DNA from: CAYUQT01 sp964596165
Lineage (GTDB): Bacteria; Planctomycetota; Phycisphaerae; UBA1845; JAFGLZ01
Direction: 5' to 3'
Assembly: GCA_964596165.1 (NCBI GenBank)
Contig: CAZQTW010000063.1
Span: 1 to 37,056 of the forward strand
DNA: 37,056 bases
Shown: positions 25,913 to 34,904 of the stretch, one piece after another
Layout: every line of letters begins with the position of its first letter
Position numbering within the stretch: the stretch's first letter is position 1
Translations under genes and position numbers: made by a program
The notes under the pieces: generated by a model
Seen by the model: only the letters and a program-made list of their open reading frames with translations
Told to the model about the DNA's origin: nothing
Database searches by the model: none

Positions 25913-26887
25913 CTACTTCGAAGACCCCACCTCGCTGGGCTTCGTACCCCCAGGAAATGTCAGCACCGAGTCCAACTGCGGGATGAACTTCTGCCCGTTC
26001 TTGGCCGTCGCCTCCCGCTCGTTCTGGATCATCTGAACCACCTTGGGATCGTGCGCGTACCTCTTCTCGAGTTCATCGAGGGCACTTAGTGTTTTGACCG
26101 GGTCCGATTGATCCCGGTGCGCGGCCACCAACTTGCCAAGAGCGCTCTCACGGATCCTTCCGCAGTCCGCCTGCAGGACGCGCAAGCGGTCCTGCTGTTC
26201 CTTCGGCGAACCGCCCTGCGCGTCGATCTTCAACCTGGCGGCGTCGAAGAGATAGGCTTGTTCCAGGTTCCGGATGGCCTCGTCCTTCCGCTTCCGGTGC
26301 CAGTAAATGCATCCCAATGACAGGTGTGCACGCTGTTTGATGAGTTCCCCCGATGGGCAGGTGGCGATGGCCTCTTCGTAGTAGTTGGCAGCCTTAGCCG
26401 CATCTTCTTTGGTCCCAGGCAGGATGATACAGTCGTGCAGCTCGCCCATTCGAAAGGCCACTTGATAGTACTTGGAGTACGCTTTGTGATTTTCGAGGAT
26501 GTCCGCGTAGGTACGCCGGGCGTCCTCGCCCTTGCCCTTCATCAACTCATACGTCCGCGCAAGGTCGTGCTTGAGGGTGGCCATCGCCTCGGGATCGCCC
26601 CCTTTTTCCAATTGGGCTTGCAGTTTGACGACCTTCGCCGCCCGCCGTTCGTCCGCGCGTCGGTAATACTCGGCGAGTTTGGATGCCTGCGTCGTCGCGT
26701 TCGGGTCAGCGGACTCACCCGCCCACGCGCTCGCAGGGCGAAGCAGTGCAACAGCAGTGATCACACCAAGTGACAAAACGTGGACAGGCACCCTTGGGTT
26801 CTCCGCAGCGCGGCGGTCTGTCCCGAGATGACGGGAGCCGGACCCCGTTCTGTTAGAGTTCGCAAACACCGACCGCACCCATCTCAT
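25913..26887 (-). CDS. Exported TPR protein, first gene of secreted cassette
   Basis: Protein of 324 aa. The ATG at 26887 has a near-perfect AGGAGG site 6 nt upstream; the frame is open to 26929 but the site decides the start. A hydrophobic segment at ~32-55 (VHVLSLGVITAVALLRPASAWAG is its extent) gives an export signal after a basic N-terminal region. The rest is helical TPR-like repeats (MATLKHDLARTYELMKGKGEDARRTYADIL, AKAANYYEEAIATCPSGEL, KDEAIRNLEQAYLFDAARL). It probably scaffolds protein contacts in the periplasm or at the cell surface. It leads the operon with the large lipoprotein and the small exported protein. Confidence 0.77.
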   Translation of the reverse strand: MRWVRSVFANSNRTGSGSRHLGTDRRAAENPRVPVHVLSLGVITAVALLRPASAWAGESADPNATTQASKLAEYYRRADERRAAKVVKLQAQLEKGGDPEAMATLKHDLARTYELMKGKGEDARRTYADILENHKAYSKYYQVAFRMGELHDCIILPGTKEDAAKAANYYEEAIATCPSGELIKQRAHLSLGCIYWHRKRKDEAIRNLEQAYLFDAARLKIDAQGGSPKEQQDRLRVLQADCGRIRESALGKLVAAHRDQSDPVKTLSALDELEKRYAHDPKVVQMIQNEREATAKNGQKFIPQLDSVLTFPGGTKPSEVGSSK

Positions 26888-27199
26888 GATTGACCTCCTC
26901 GAAGGATGACGCCACCGCACATGGAGCACACCGGTTCAAAAACGGGTACAGACACCTCGCCAGAATGCGTCTTCACCGTCGCAGTTGACGGCGGGCTCGG
27001 AGCCAGTCCCCATTTCTGAACCATGCCCATTGTCCCGGTCATTCGCCGTGAATGGCCGACGCGTCCGAGCCCGGCCATTCGCGCGCCGAGCCTCTTGGGT
27101 CGTGGAGCCCACAAAGACAGCAAGGGTAGGACTCGACGACGGAATATTAAGGCTGTAATTGACGCATTTAATAGTGCGCTCTCTTGCGAATGGATTATT

Positions 27200-27390
<191 letters not shown>

Positions 27391-27520
27391 ACGTCCGATA
27401 AGTTCTTGTCAAGTGTTTATACGAATGATTTCGGTAATATACTAACATCCATTGAATAATGGCGGCTCTGAAATCTAATCATTAGTGCGTATTGAATATT
27501 AGAGTGTCATAATCCCTATC

Positions 27521-27545
27521 CGCTCATATGTGAGCGAGGCTTTTT
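27521..27545 (+). terminator. Possible intrinsic terminator, plus strand
   Basis: CGCTCA and TGAGCG (27521-27526, 27531-27536) form a short stem with a TATG loop and are followed by AGGC and five T residues. No upstream plus-strand gene is seen, so it may end an unrecognised transcript. The stem is short, so confidence is low. Confidence 0.4.
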
Positions 27546-27679
27546 AGTACAGCTCATGAATCGGGGATTGTCTTGTGTGCCGCTGTTTTCGATTCGGTTC
27601 GTAACGACGGCCGGAGTGCTCTGAATAGTCGTCGGGTTCGATTGAAACTTGCATAATTCAGATACCCATTGTCCTTCCA

Positions 27680-27725
27680 TGCAACATGTTGCAACAAAAT
27701 GCAACAAAAAGGGGGGGGTGTTGCA
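27680..27725. promoter_or_regulatory. Repeated TGCAACA palindromes with G8 tract
   Basis: TGCAACATGTTGCA (27680-27693) is a perfect 14-bp palindrome. A second TGCAACA (27700-27706) pairs with TGTTGCA (27719-27725) across a loop holding eight G. The arms are shared, so alternative pairings are possible. It could be a regulator binding site or a mobile-element end; no neighbouring gene explains it. Confidence 0.45.
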
Positions 27726-28073
27726 GTGGCCGGTCGGCGGAATCAGTTCATGATCACCCACGGCGCTGTCCCTACCTATCCCTCCCTACACATATAAGGT
27801 GCCCGGTGTTCAACGACAGTGCGCTTGTCATTGAACACCCAACGGAAAGACCGGACTTACGGCAAGGAATTCCGGACTTTCGACGTGCGATTGCGATTCT
27901 TGGGCCAGCCGATGACATTCGGCCGCACTGGCCTGTCCTCCCAGGCACGGCCAGCCTGGTAGGGCCTTCGGCCCTGGCGCCCGCCACCGAACGTCTTGTG
28001 GCCGTGCCAGGGTGGCTGGCGGGTCGCCCCACCGCCCAGGGCGTGGTGCTGGGGACAGCACGGTTCGATGACA
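27726..28073. other. Gene-free stretch with GC-rich repeat-like sequence
   Basis: No convincing gene is present. The part from about 27930 contains short motifs (GCACGGC, GCCCGCCACCGAAC, GACAGCACGG) like those at 32-100 and 3989-4062, so it is probably made of the same dispersed intergenic repeat material. Confidence 0.45.
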
Positions 28074-28107
28074 GCCGTAGCGCTCTTCGAAACAAGAGCG
28101 CTACGGC
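28074..28107. repeat. 14-bp perfect hairpin
   Basis: GCCGTAGCGCTCTT (28074-28087) pairs with AAGAGCGCTACGGC (28094-28107) around a CGAAAC loop. It has no T-run. It resembles a REP-type dispersed hairpin and lies beyond the oxidoreductase terminator. Confidence 0.6.
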
Positions 28108-28134
28108 CGAGGCGCCGGATGAGTGGGGCGCGGC

Positions 28135-28171
28135 AAAACGCCCCCGGGTCACGGCGTGAACCGGGGGCGTT
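28135..28171 (-). terminator. Intrinsic terminator of the Gfo/Idh/MocA gene
   Basis: AACGCCCCCGG (28137-28147) pairs perfectly with CCGGGGGCGTT (28161-28171), with further TCAC/GTGA pairing inside. On the minus strand the stem ends in TTTT. It lies 26 nt after the stop of the oxidoreductase. Confidence 0.85.
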
Positions 28172-28197
28172 GAATCAGTCCGACGTCGGGGGTGCGA

Positions 28198-29427
28198 CTA
28201 GGCCTCTTTCATGATCTCGTCCATTGTCACGAATCGCTTCTCGTAGACGGCCTTGCGGACCAGCAGGCCGACGTATGTTGCGTTCGCGCCCTGGATGACG
28301 CCGGCGGCCGGTTGCTTGCCGGTCTTACAGGAGTCGAAGAAGGACTTGAACGCCTCGTATGTGTCGTTCACATCGTGCCCCACCTGCTTCGTCTTGTTCT
28401 CGCCTTCACGATAGACGAACGTCCCCGTCCCAAGCACGGCGCCGCCTTTTCGTCCGACCACCTTCTCATGGCAGAAGTCGAAGACGCCGCCCGGCGGCAC
28501 CATCCACGTATGCAGGAAGTGGAGCGTGAGGTTCTTCGGATAGCCGATGACGGCCTCGTAGAACTCCGTGGTGTCTCGGTCGGGCTGCTTATCGGTAAAG
28601 ATATCCTGGCGGCCGACGCCCCAGGCCCATTGGGCGATGCCGCCGGTCAGCCAGTTATAGATGTTCCAACTGTGACACGCCTGTTCAAGCATCCAGTCGC
28701 CGCTGAGGGCGCGTTTGCCGAACCATGCGGGGGTGGGTGGTCCCCAGGCATTCGCAAATCCCGCGCGTCCTTCGATCAGCTCGCCCAATTCGCCTGCCTG
28801 GATAAGCTTGATTGATTCGGCCCATCGGGGATTCCACCGCCATTGGAATCCGATCTGAAGGACGCCCGTGCTGCGGGCCTCGGTGGCGATGAGGTCGCGG
28901 CATTCCTTTGCCGTGATGCACATTGGCTTTTCGCCGTAGACGTGCTTTCCAGCGTTCAGGGCATCGACGTAGATGCGGGCATGTTCAGAGCAGTAGGCGG
29001 CACTGACGATCGCGTGAATGTCGTCCCGCTTAACCACTTCTTTGTACGTGTCCGGGTTGCCGACGACGACGTCGGGCTTCTTGAAGCCGGGCCGGGTCTT
29101 GTGCTTGGCTTCGACCATGTCGGCGGCGTTTTTGGCGTTATCCGCGTTTAGATCACAGATCGCCACGACATCGACGTTGTCGAACTTGAGGACCTCGTTC
29201 AGCAGGCCCCTGCCGCGACCGCCGACGGCCACGAAGCCGACCCGGATTCGATCACCCTGAACGGGCTTCTTGGCCACGGCGTCCGACGGGCTCTTGGCCG
29301 GCTCGACATACGGAACCTTGTCCGGCGTCTTGATGTCTTGCCCGGCGTAAGCGGCCATCCCCATCGCGCCGGCCGCCGCGCCGGTCCGGATGAAACTACG
29401 ACGTGACAGGTATTCTTGTGGATTCAT
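28198..29427 (-). CDS. Tat-exported Gfo/Idh/MocA family oxidoreductase
   Basis: Protein of 409 aa. The ATG at 29427 is chosen because AGGAG lies 8 nt upstream and a twin-arginine signal follows (SRRSFIRTG, R9-R10, then GAAAGAMGMAAYAG). After it comes a Rossmann domain that binds NAD(P) (VGFVAVGGRGRGLLNEVL, VAICDLNADNAKNAAD). The family motif GEKPM has K167, the conserved Lys of the active site. The C-terminal alpha/beta domain is typical in length. The family oxidises or reduces sugars and cyclitols or removes sugars by oxidation and elimination; planctomycetes have many exported members that carry their cofactor through Tat. The substrate is unknown. It has its own terminator (28135-28171) and is probably a single transcription unit. 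Confidence 0.92.
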   Translation of the reverse strand: MNPQEYLSRRSFIRTGAAAGAMGMAAYAGQDIKTPDKVPYVEPAKSPSDAVAKKPVQGDRIRVGFVAVGGRGRGLLNEVLKFDNVDVVAICDLNADNAKNAADMVEAKHKTRPGFKKPDVVVGNPDTYKEVVKRDDIHAIVSAAYCSEHARIYVDALNAGKHVYGEKPMCITAKECRDLIATEARSTGVLQIGFQWRWNPRWAESIKLIQAGELGELIEGRAGFANAWGPPTPAWFGKRALSGDWMLEQACHSWNIYNWLTGGIAQWAWGVGRQDIFTDKQPDRDTTEFYEAVIGYPKNLTLHFLHTWMVPPGGVFDFCHEKVVGRKGGAVLGTGTFVYREGENKTKQVGHDVNDTYEAFKSFFDSCKTGKQPAAGVIQGANATYVGLLVRKAVYEKRFVTMDEIMKEA

Positions 29428-29547
29428 GGTCTCGCTCCTGTGCTCGATAGGACTCCGGACGGTCAGTATTCTGTTGTGCGTCGATCGGTGCGGTGCCGGA
29501 ATTAGACCCCCGTTACCCTTGGACTGCAATAGCCACGATTGCCCGTA

Positions 29548-31179
29548 TCAGCGGGGCGGCGCCCAGCGGGCTGCCAGGGTTTCGGCCGTGCGTATGCCGT
29601 CGACGGCGGCCGAGACGATTCCGCCGGCGTAGCCTGCTCCTTCTCCGATCGGATAGAGGTTGCCGGCCGAGACGGATGCTCGGGAGATCTCGTCGCGTAC
29701 GAATCGCAGGGGGCAACCGGCCCGGGTTTCCGGGGCGGCCAGGATCGCATCCGGTCCGGCGAAACCCGGCATGCGTTTGTCGATCATTGGGAGGGCGGAA
29801 GCAAGGGCATCCGTCACCATAGGGGGGAGGATTCGCCGGAGATCGCACCATCGCCCGCCCAACGGGTAACTGATCGACATTGCACCGTCGCTCGTCCGTC
29901 CGGCCACGAAGTCCGCCGCGCGCTGGACGGGGACATGGTAGTCCGCCCCGGCCAAGTCGAAGGCCGTTTGCTCCCAGGACTCCAATGCCGCCAGGACGTT
30001 CAATGGGTCCTCGCCGACATCCCGGGCGCCCAGCGTGACGACCAATGCGCTGTTTCCGCAGGGTCCGTTGCGTTGCGCTCGGCTTGCGCCGTTGACGGCC
30101 ACCCGCCCGGCGGATTCGTTGCAGGGGACGATCTGTCCCCCCGGACACATGCAGAAGCTGAAGGCGTCGCCGCGATCGCCCGCCGCCCGCTTGGCGACGA
30201 CTTGATAGTCGGCCGGCGGCAGAGACGGATGTTCCGCCGCCGCGCCGTACTGCCAGCGGTTGATCACGTCCTGCGGATGCTCCACGCGGACGCCGACCTG
30301 AAAAGGCTTCACGACGGCGGATACGCCCGCCGCGATCATCGCGCGGAACGTGTCGCGAGCGCTGTGTCCGACGGCCACGAGGACCGGCGAAAGGCCCGCG
30401 GAACCGCATCGCAGATCGGTCTCGTGGCCGTCGCGGTCGCCGATTTGGACTAGCCTTCCCTCGCTCAGTGTAAGCCGATCGACGCGACAGCCGAACCGAA
30501 TCTCACCGCCCAGTCGTTCGATGGTCCGCCGAATGCGACGGCAGATCGACGGCAGTCGATCGCTGCCGATGTGCGGTCGGGAATTGATCAGGATGTCGGG
30601 GTCGGCGCCGTGCACGTACAACTGCCGCAGGACCCAGTCGATAAGGGGGTCGTTCAACCGTGTTCGCAGCTTGCCGTCGCTGTAGCACCCGGCGCCCCCT
30701 TCGCCGAACAGGAGGTTGGACTCGGGGTTGAACTGTCTTTCGCGCCAGAACCGTTTGAGGACGTCCACGTGACGGTCCTTGACCGGGCGACCGCGCTCCA
30801 GGACGACCGGTCGGTAGCCGAGTTCGGCCAGGTAAAGCGCGGCGAACATTCCGGCCGGTCCGAATCCGATGATGAGGGGTCGTCCCGGCATGGGGTCGGT
30901 GCCGACGACGGGTTGCGCGGCGGCCGGCGGCACGAGAAGGGAGACGTCGGCGCGATGGAGTCGGGCCGCAATCCGCCGTTCGGTCGTTTCCGAATCGAGC
31001 GCCAACTCGATGTTGTAGACGAACTTGATTCGGCCGCGTCGGGCGTCGATCGATCTGCGAACGATTCCCCAGACCCGAATGGCGTCCGTGGGCAGTTTTA
31101 GTCGGTGCGCCGCCCGCGCGGGCAGGACGTCTTCCGCCTCGCCGAGGTCGATCGCAATGTTCCGAAGGAAGAGGGGCAT
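29548..31179 (-). CDS. FAD-dependent dehydrogenase-like protein (COG2509 type)
   Basis: Cytosolic flavoprotein of 543 aa from ATG 31179; the upstream site is weak. An N-terminal ~90-residue domain (LRNIAIDLGEAEDVLPARAAH, IRVWGIVRRSIDARRGRIKFVY) precedes the FAD-binding fold with GFGPAG (105-110) and ALYLAELGYRPVVLERG. Later FGEGGAGCYSDGKL and a conserved second half (VEHPQDVINRWQYG, CMCPGGQIVPCNESAG, PIGEGAGYAGGIVSAAVDG) match the widespread COG2509 'uncharacterised FAD-dependent dehydrogenase' family. The length is usual for the family (about 530-550). Its reaction is not known. It lies 58 nt after the GT39-like gene and may share its transcript. Confidence 0.9.
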   Translation of the reverse strand: MPLFLRNIAIDLGEAEDVLPARAAHRLKLPTDAIRVWGIVRRSIDARRGRIKFVYNIELALDSETTERRIAARLHRADVSLLVPPAAAQPVVGTDPMPGRPLIIGFGPAGMFAALYLAELGYRPVVLERGRPVKDRHVDVLKRFWRERQFNPESNLLFGEGGAGCYSDGKLRTRLNDPLIDWVLRQLYVHGADPDILINSRPHIGSDRLPSICRRIRRTIERLGGEIRFGCRVDRLTLSEGRLVQIGDRDGHETDLRCGSAGLSPVLVAVGHSARDTFRAMIAAGVSAVVKPFQVGVRVEHPQDVINRWQYGAAAEHPSLPPADYQVVAKRAAGDRGDAFSFCMCPGGQIVPCNESAGRVAVNGASRAQRNGPCGNSALVVTLGARDVGEDPLNVLAALESWEQTAFDLAGADYHVPVQRAADFVAGRTSDGAMSISYPLGGRWCDLRRILPPMVTDALASALPMIDKRMPGFAGPDAILAAPETRAGCPLRFVRDEISRASVSAGNLYPIGEGAGYAGGIVSAAVDGIRTAETLAARWAPPR

Positions 31180-31237
31180 GTGACATCATCCGGGGGATCG
31201 GGGCATTCGCGCCGTGCCCGCACGAAACAAGAGAGAA

Positions 31238-33457
31238 TCATGTCGGCTTGCCGACGGGCGAGCGCCCCTTTGGGGCCAGCAGGATCACCAGCGCATCATT
31301 GTGGGCGCGGTCGTAATCAGGGATGTTTGTCGGCACCTCACGAAGGACCGTCTTCAAATCACCCCAGGCGTACGGGCCGAACAACGTGGTGTTCTCGTAG
31401 TCCCTTCTCGGCAGCAATACGAGGACGGGGTGATCGCGCAGCGCCTCCAGCCGGCCCCGAACCAACGGAAACCGGAGCCTGGGAATCGCATCGAACCGTT
31501 CCGGCATTAGGTAGACCAGCTCGTGATCCTCGGCTCCGAACAGAATCAGCCGTGTATCGGGACCTTCCCGGGTTACGATCTCCTCGAGCCGCTGCGCGAG
31601 GGCGCGTTGCGAACGAAAGCGGTCCTGAACGCGATCTTGGAAGACATGCACCATGGCCAATTGCACGGCAAACATGGCCATCGTCCACAGCGCCAGGGCC
31701 GGCGCGGGCCGGCGTTTGAAGACCAAGACCGCCGCAACAATCATGCCCGCCATGATCGCCGTCAGCAAAGCCAAGGCGCCCCCCATATGATCGGACATGA
31801 ACGTGGCTGCCACATGGAAGGCGGTGCGGTCGTGTTCGTTGTTTCCGATCCACGGTCGATCGGGGCGCGGAAACGCGAAGATGACGTTCCGGACCCGTTC
31901 GCTCATGACCAGCAGCCCGAACGCGCCGGCAAGCACGGTGACGAGCGTCATTGCGATGGCGGCGATTCGCAGCGCGATGGCCATTCTGAGGTCGCCCGAA
32001 ACGGCATCTTGCGGATCGGCGACCGGGGGCCGTCGGCCGAAGAGCCAGGCGAGCCCCACCTTTGTCGCATCGGCAAAGACCCGCCAGGTGATGTGGCCTC
32101 CGCCCGGCGAGCGGATGAAATCGGCCAACATTTTACCGACCAGCAGCATGGCCGCCGGATAGAGCGGCAGGATGTACTCCTCCTTGCGGAAAAGGAGGTA
32201 ACTGAAGAAGATCAGCCAAACGCCCATCCACAGGATCAGCCACGCTCCCTGGCGCCAGAAGGCGCGGCATCGTGGTCGAAAGACATGGACAATCGCCCCG
32301 GGCAACATAATCCACCACGGAAGCATGTCCACGAGGATTCTGCCGAGATAGAAGAAGGGACCCGTCGTGGCCTCGAACTCACGGCCGTACTCGGTCAGAC
32401 CCGCTCGGGAGAGATTGTGTTGGAGGAAGATCACCCGCGTGAACTGTCCGTCCGTTTTCTTGTGAATCAGGATATGCCACGGGAGCACAATGGCCAACAC
32501 GATGATCAGGCCGGCGAAGAAGTGCATTCGTCGCATGGTTTGCCACACGACGCGGGGATAGCCGAATACCGCCTGTCGTAGGCCGACCTCGCCGAGCTGT
32601 TCGACCGCCAGATACAGCAAGACGATCAATGCCGGCAGGAGGAAGTAGGCGATGCTTTTCATCAGCGACGCACAACCCAACATGACATAGACGACGAGAT
32701 TGCAGAGAATCGGTCGGATTCCGCGATGGCCCAGGTACCAGCAGAGGAACGCCACCCCGAGCATGAACGTCAGCGTCATGTCCATTTTGGACACACGGGC
32801 GATCCAGAAGTACTCCATGCAACTCGCCAGCGACGTGGCGGCGATGAACCCGGCCAGGCGATCGTACAACAGGCATCCGAACAGGTAGACGACGGGCAGG
32901 AGGAGGATTGCCGGCACCGTGCTGAAACAGCGGATTGCGAACGGGGCCCATTCGCCGGTGTAGGGCACACCCAGCTTGTACCCGGCCGCCACCAGCCAGT
33001 AGAAGAACACCGGTTTGTGGATTTGCGTGATGTAGTCGTAGCGAAGCTGTGCCGGTGGCGGTCCCTTACTGAGTTCGCCGAAGACGGCGTCCCGCCACCC
33101 TTCTTCGACGGCCTCCACCGAGTTCGGATTGTCGTAGTCCAGGCGCGTCGGCCAGCGGCTCCAGCCGGTCCTCCATGTTCCGCGGACGCCGCCGGCCGGA
33201 TCGACCATCAACTTGGGCTCCCGCTTGTCGAGTTTCATGGTGATCCAGTCGCCGGTCCGGACCATGCGCCGGGCCGTCTGAACCGCCCTCGCCTCGCCGC
33301 TCGTCCAAAGACCGCGACGACCCAATCCGGGAAGCCAGAGCGCCGAGCCGATGGCCAACAAGAGAAGGCAGAGGCCGGCGTCAGGCAGACCGAATCGCCA
33401 ATCGGACATTCCGACACGCCCGCGTCCCGACTCGCCGTTATCAACGTGCGTACTCAT
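31238..33457 (-). CDS. GT39/ArnT-like integral membrane glycosyltransferase
   Basis: Membrane protein of 739 aa from ATG 33457; another ATG 16 codons in is possible. An N-terminal membrane segment (GLCLLLLAIGSALWLPGLG) leads to the family's first periplasmic loop, GLWTSGEARAVQTARRM, where the usual Asp-Glu pair reads Gly-Glu. The second motif is HKPVFFYWLVAAGYKLG. About 70 residues separate the two motifs, more than usual, suggesting an inserted loop. Several further membrane helices follow (AILLLPVVYLFGCLLYD, FFAGLIIVLAIVLPWHILI, IALRIAAIAMTLVTVLAGAFG), then a soluble C-terminal domain (~620-739). The family moves sugars from polyprenyl-phosphate donors to lipids or proteins on the outer side of the membrane. 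Acceptor and donor are unknown. Confidence 0.87.
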   Translation of the reverse strand: MSTHVDNGESGRGRVGMSDWRFGLPDAGLCLLLLAIGSALWLPGLGRRGLWTSGEARAVQTARRMVRTGDWITMKLDKREPKLMVDPAGGVRGTWRTGWSRWPTRLDYDNPNSVEAVEEGWRDAVFGELSKGPPPAQLRYDYITQIHKPVFFYWLVAAGYKLGVPYTGEWAPFAIRCFSTVPAILLLPVVYLFGCLLYDRLAGFIAATSLASCMEYFWIARVSKMDMTLTFMLGVAFLCWYLGHRGIRPILCNLVVYVMLGCASLMKSIAYFLLPALIVLLYLAVEQLGEVGLRQAVFGYPRVVWQTMRRMHFFAGLIIVLAIVLPWHILIHKKTDGQFTRVIFLQHNLSRAGLTEYGREFEATTGPFFYLGRILVDMLPWWIMLPGAIVHVFRPRCRAFWRQGAWLILWMGVWLIFFSYLLFRKEEYILPLYPAAMLLVGKMLADFIRSPGGGHITWRVFADATKVGLAWLFGRRPPVADPQDAVSGDLRMAIALRIAAIAMTLVTVLAGAFGLLVMSERVRNVIFAFPRPDRPWIGNNEHDRTAFHVAATFMSDHMGGALALLTAIMAGMIVAAVLVFKRRPAPALALWTMAMFAVQLAMVHVFQDRVQDRFRSQRALAQRLEEIVTREGPDTRLILFGAEDHELVYLMPERFDAIPRLRFPLVRGRLEALRDHPVLVLLPRRDYENTTLFGPYAWGDLKTVLREVPTNIPDYDRAHNDALVILLAPKGRSPVGKPT

Positions 33458-33564
33458 CGTGCGACTACTCCGCTCGCTTGGCTGGTGTTTTTCCGCCGCC
33501 GTTCAGGGACACGGAAGTCATGCCCATTTCGGTTTGACTCCGTTCCGGACGTCGTGTGCTCATT

Positions 33565-34560
33565 TCACTCAAACAGCCCGGCGATCTCATCCCTCGCGCT
33601 GATTCGTATGGCCCGCGATCTTCGATCATACAGTCCGCTACGCCCGCGACACACCTTGCCGATCACGGTGGCCTCAATCCCCTGGCGACGCAATTGGTCG
33701 ACCAGGCGATCGGCCTTCTTGTTCGAGAGGGTCACGAGGAGGCTGCCCGATGCGAGGGCCCGCAGGGGGTCAATGCCGAATGCCTTGCACAACCGCCACG
33801 TTTCATCGCGTACGGGGATGGTGTCGAGGTCGACGATGAACCGTTTTTCGCCGGCCTTGGCCATTTCCCATAGTGCCGTCAGAACGCCTCCCTCGGTGGG
33901 GTCGTGCATGGCCGTCGCGCCTGATCGGGCGGCGATGAGTGCCTCGCGGACGATGCTGATACCCGGCTCGAACAGAAACCGTTTCGCCCGATTTACCAAT
34001 CGCGGTCCCAGGTTTGCCGACACTTGCCTGCCGGCTTGGCGCGCCATGATGGCGGTCGCTTCTATTGCGGCCCACTTCGTCAGGACGATTGCGTCTCCGA
34101 CGCGCGCGCCGGCGGTGCGAATCAGCCCGTGACGATTCACGAATCCGATCATGGTTCCGATGACGATCGGATGAGTCAGTCCCGCCGTCACCTCGGTATG
34201 CCCACCCAGAACGACGGCACCGACCTCTCTGCACGCCGCCGCGATGTCGTCGAAGACCGACTTTACGTTGGTCGACGTCTTGGGTGGCATGAGGACGCAC
34301 GCCTGGAACCAACGCGGCGCCGCTCCCATGGTGGCCACGTCGTTTGCATTGACGTGCACCGCGTACCAGCCCGCCCGTTCGGCCGCGAAGGTCACCGGAT
34401 CGGTAGCCACCACCAGCGCCCGGCGTCCGACGGCCAGGGCGGCGGCGTCCTCGCCGATCGCCGGGCCGACGATGACGTCGCGGGACAGCCCCGCAGGCAG
34501 ACGGCGAAGCAGTCTGTCCAGTTGCTCGTGAGGCAGTTTGCCCAAAGGGTGTGTCGGCAT
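33565..34560 (-). CDS. AIR synthase/HypE-like (PurM superfamily) protein
   Basis: Cytosolic protein of 331 aa. The ATG at 34560 matches the family start (THPLGKLPHEQLDRLLRRLP); the frame is open further upstream but without homology. The ATP-binding PurM-like features are GPAIGEDAAAL, the Asn-rich VHVNANDVATMGAAPRWF, VVLGGHTEVT, and AMHDPTEGGVLTALWEMA. The layout matches HypE, ThiL and SelD relatives, closest to HypE-type proteins. HypE ends in a Cys that carries the carbamoyl group; this protein ends in ARDEIAGLFE and lacks it, so it is probably a HypE paralogue rather than a hydrogenase maturation factor. No other hyp gene is seen. The substrate is unknown. Confidence 0.87.
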   Translation of the reverse strand: MPTHPLGKLPHEQLDRLLRRLPAGLSRDVIVGPAIGEDAAALAVGRRALVVATDPVTFAAERAGWYAVHVNANDVATMGAAPRWFQACVLMPPKTSTNVKSVFDDIAAACREVGAVVLGGHTEVTAGLTHPIVIGTMIGFVNRHGLIRTAGARVGDAIVLTKWAAIEATAIMARQAGRQVSANLGPRLVNRAKRFLFEPGISIVREALIAARSGATAMHDPTEGGVLTALWEMAKAGEKRFIVDLDTIPVRDETWRLCKAFGIDPLRALASGSLLVTLSNKKADRLVDQLRRQGIEATVIGKVCRGRSGLYDRRSRAIRISARDEIAGLFE

Positions 34561-34841
34561 GCGCCAGTTTCTATTGCAGCGACGGCCGCGAAGCAAGGGG
34601 CGGGATCGGAAGACAGGGGTCAGGAGTCGCGAGTCGGCACTCAGTATCGCGTCGATGGCCGGCCGGTTTGGGAGGAATCCACCGACGTGCGCAAAGACGG
34701 CCGGCGGCGGTCCGCCAACCGGCATTTTGCCGACGGGGCATCGTTCGGGAGGCGTGCCCGCCCGCCGGTTCGTCCGCGATCCTCTTGGTGCACGTTCGAC
34801 GGAACCGCGGTTTTCCTTCCGCGAATCCCGCCGCCAGCCGA
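34561..34841. other. Gene-free divergent region upstream of tRNA
   Basis: This stretch separates the HypE-like gene from the tRNA promoter. It holds a GC-rich stem-like stretch (GCCGG...CCGGC near 34703-34725) but no T-run, and no gene I can support. Confidence 0.4.
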
Positions 34842-34870
34842 TTGACCAAGACGTGCAAAGATCTTAGTCT
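34842..34870 (+). promoter_or_regulatory. Promoter of the tRNA-Gly gene
   Basis: TTGACC (34842-34847), a 17-nt spacer and TAGTCT (34865-34870) fit a sigma-70 promoter, with the tRNA starting 35 nt after the -10. Confidence 0.6.
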
Positions 34871-34904
34871 ATCAGTTTGTCGAGGCTTTGTTCGGCCTCG
34901 GGAT

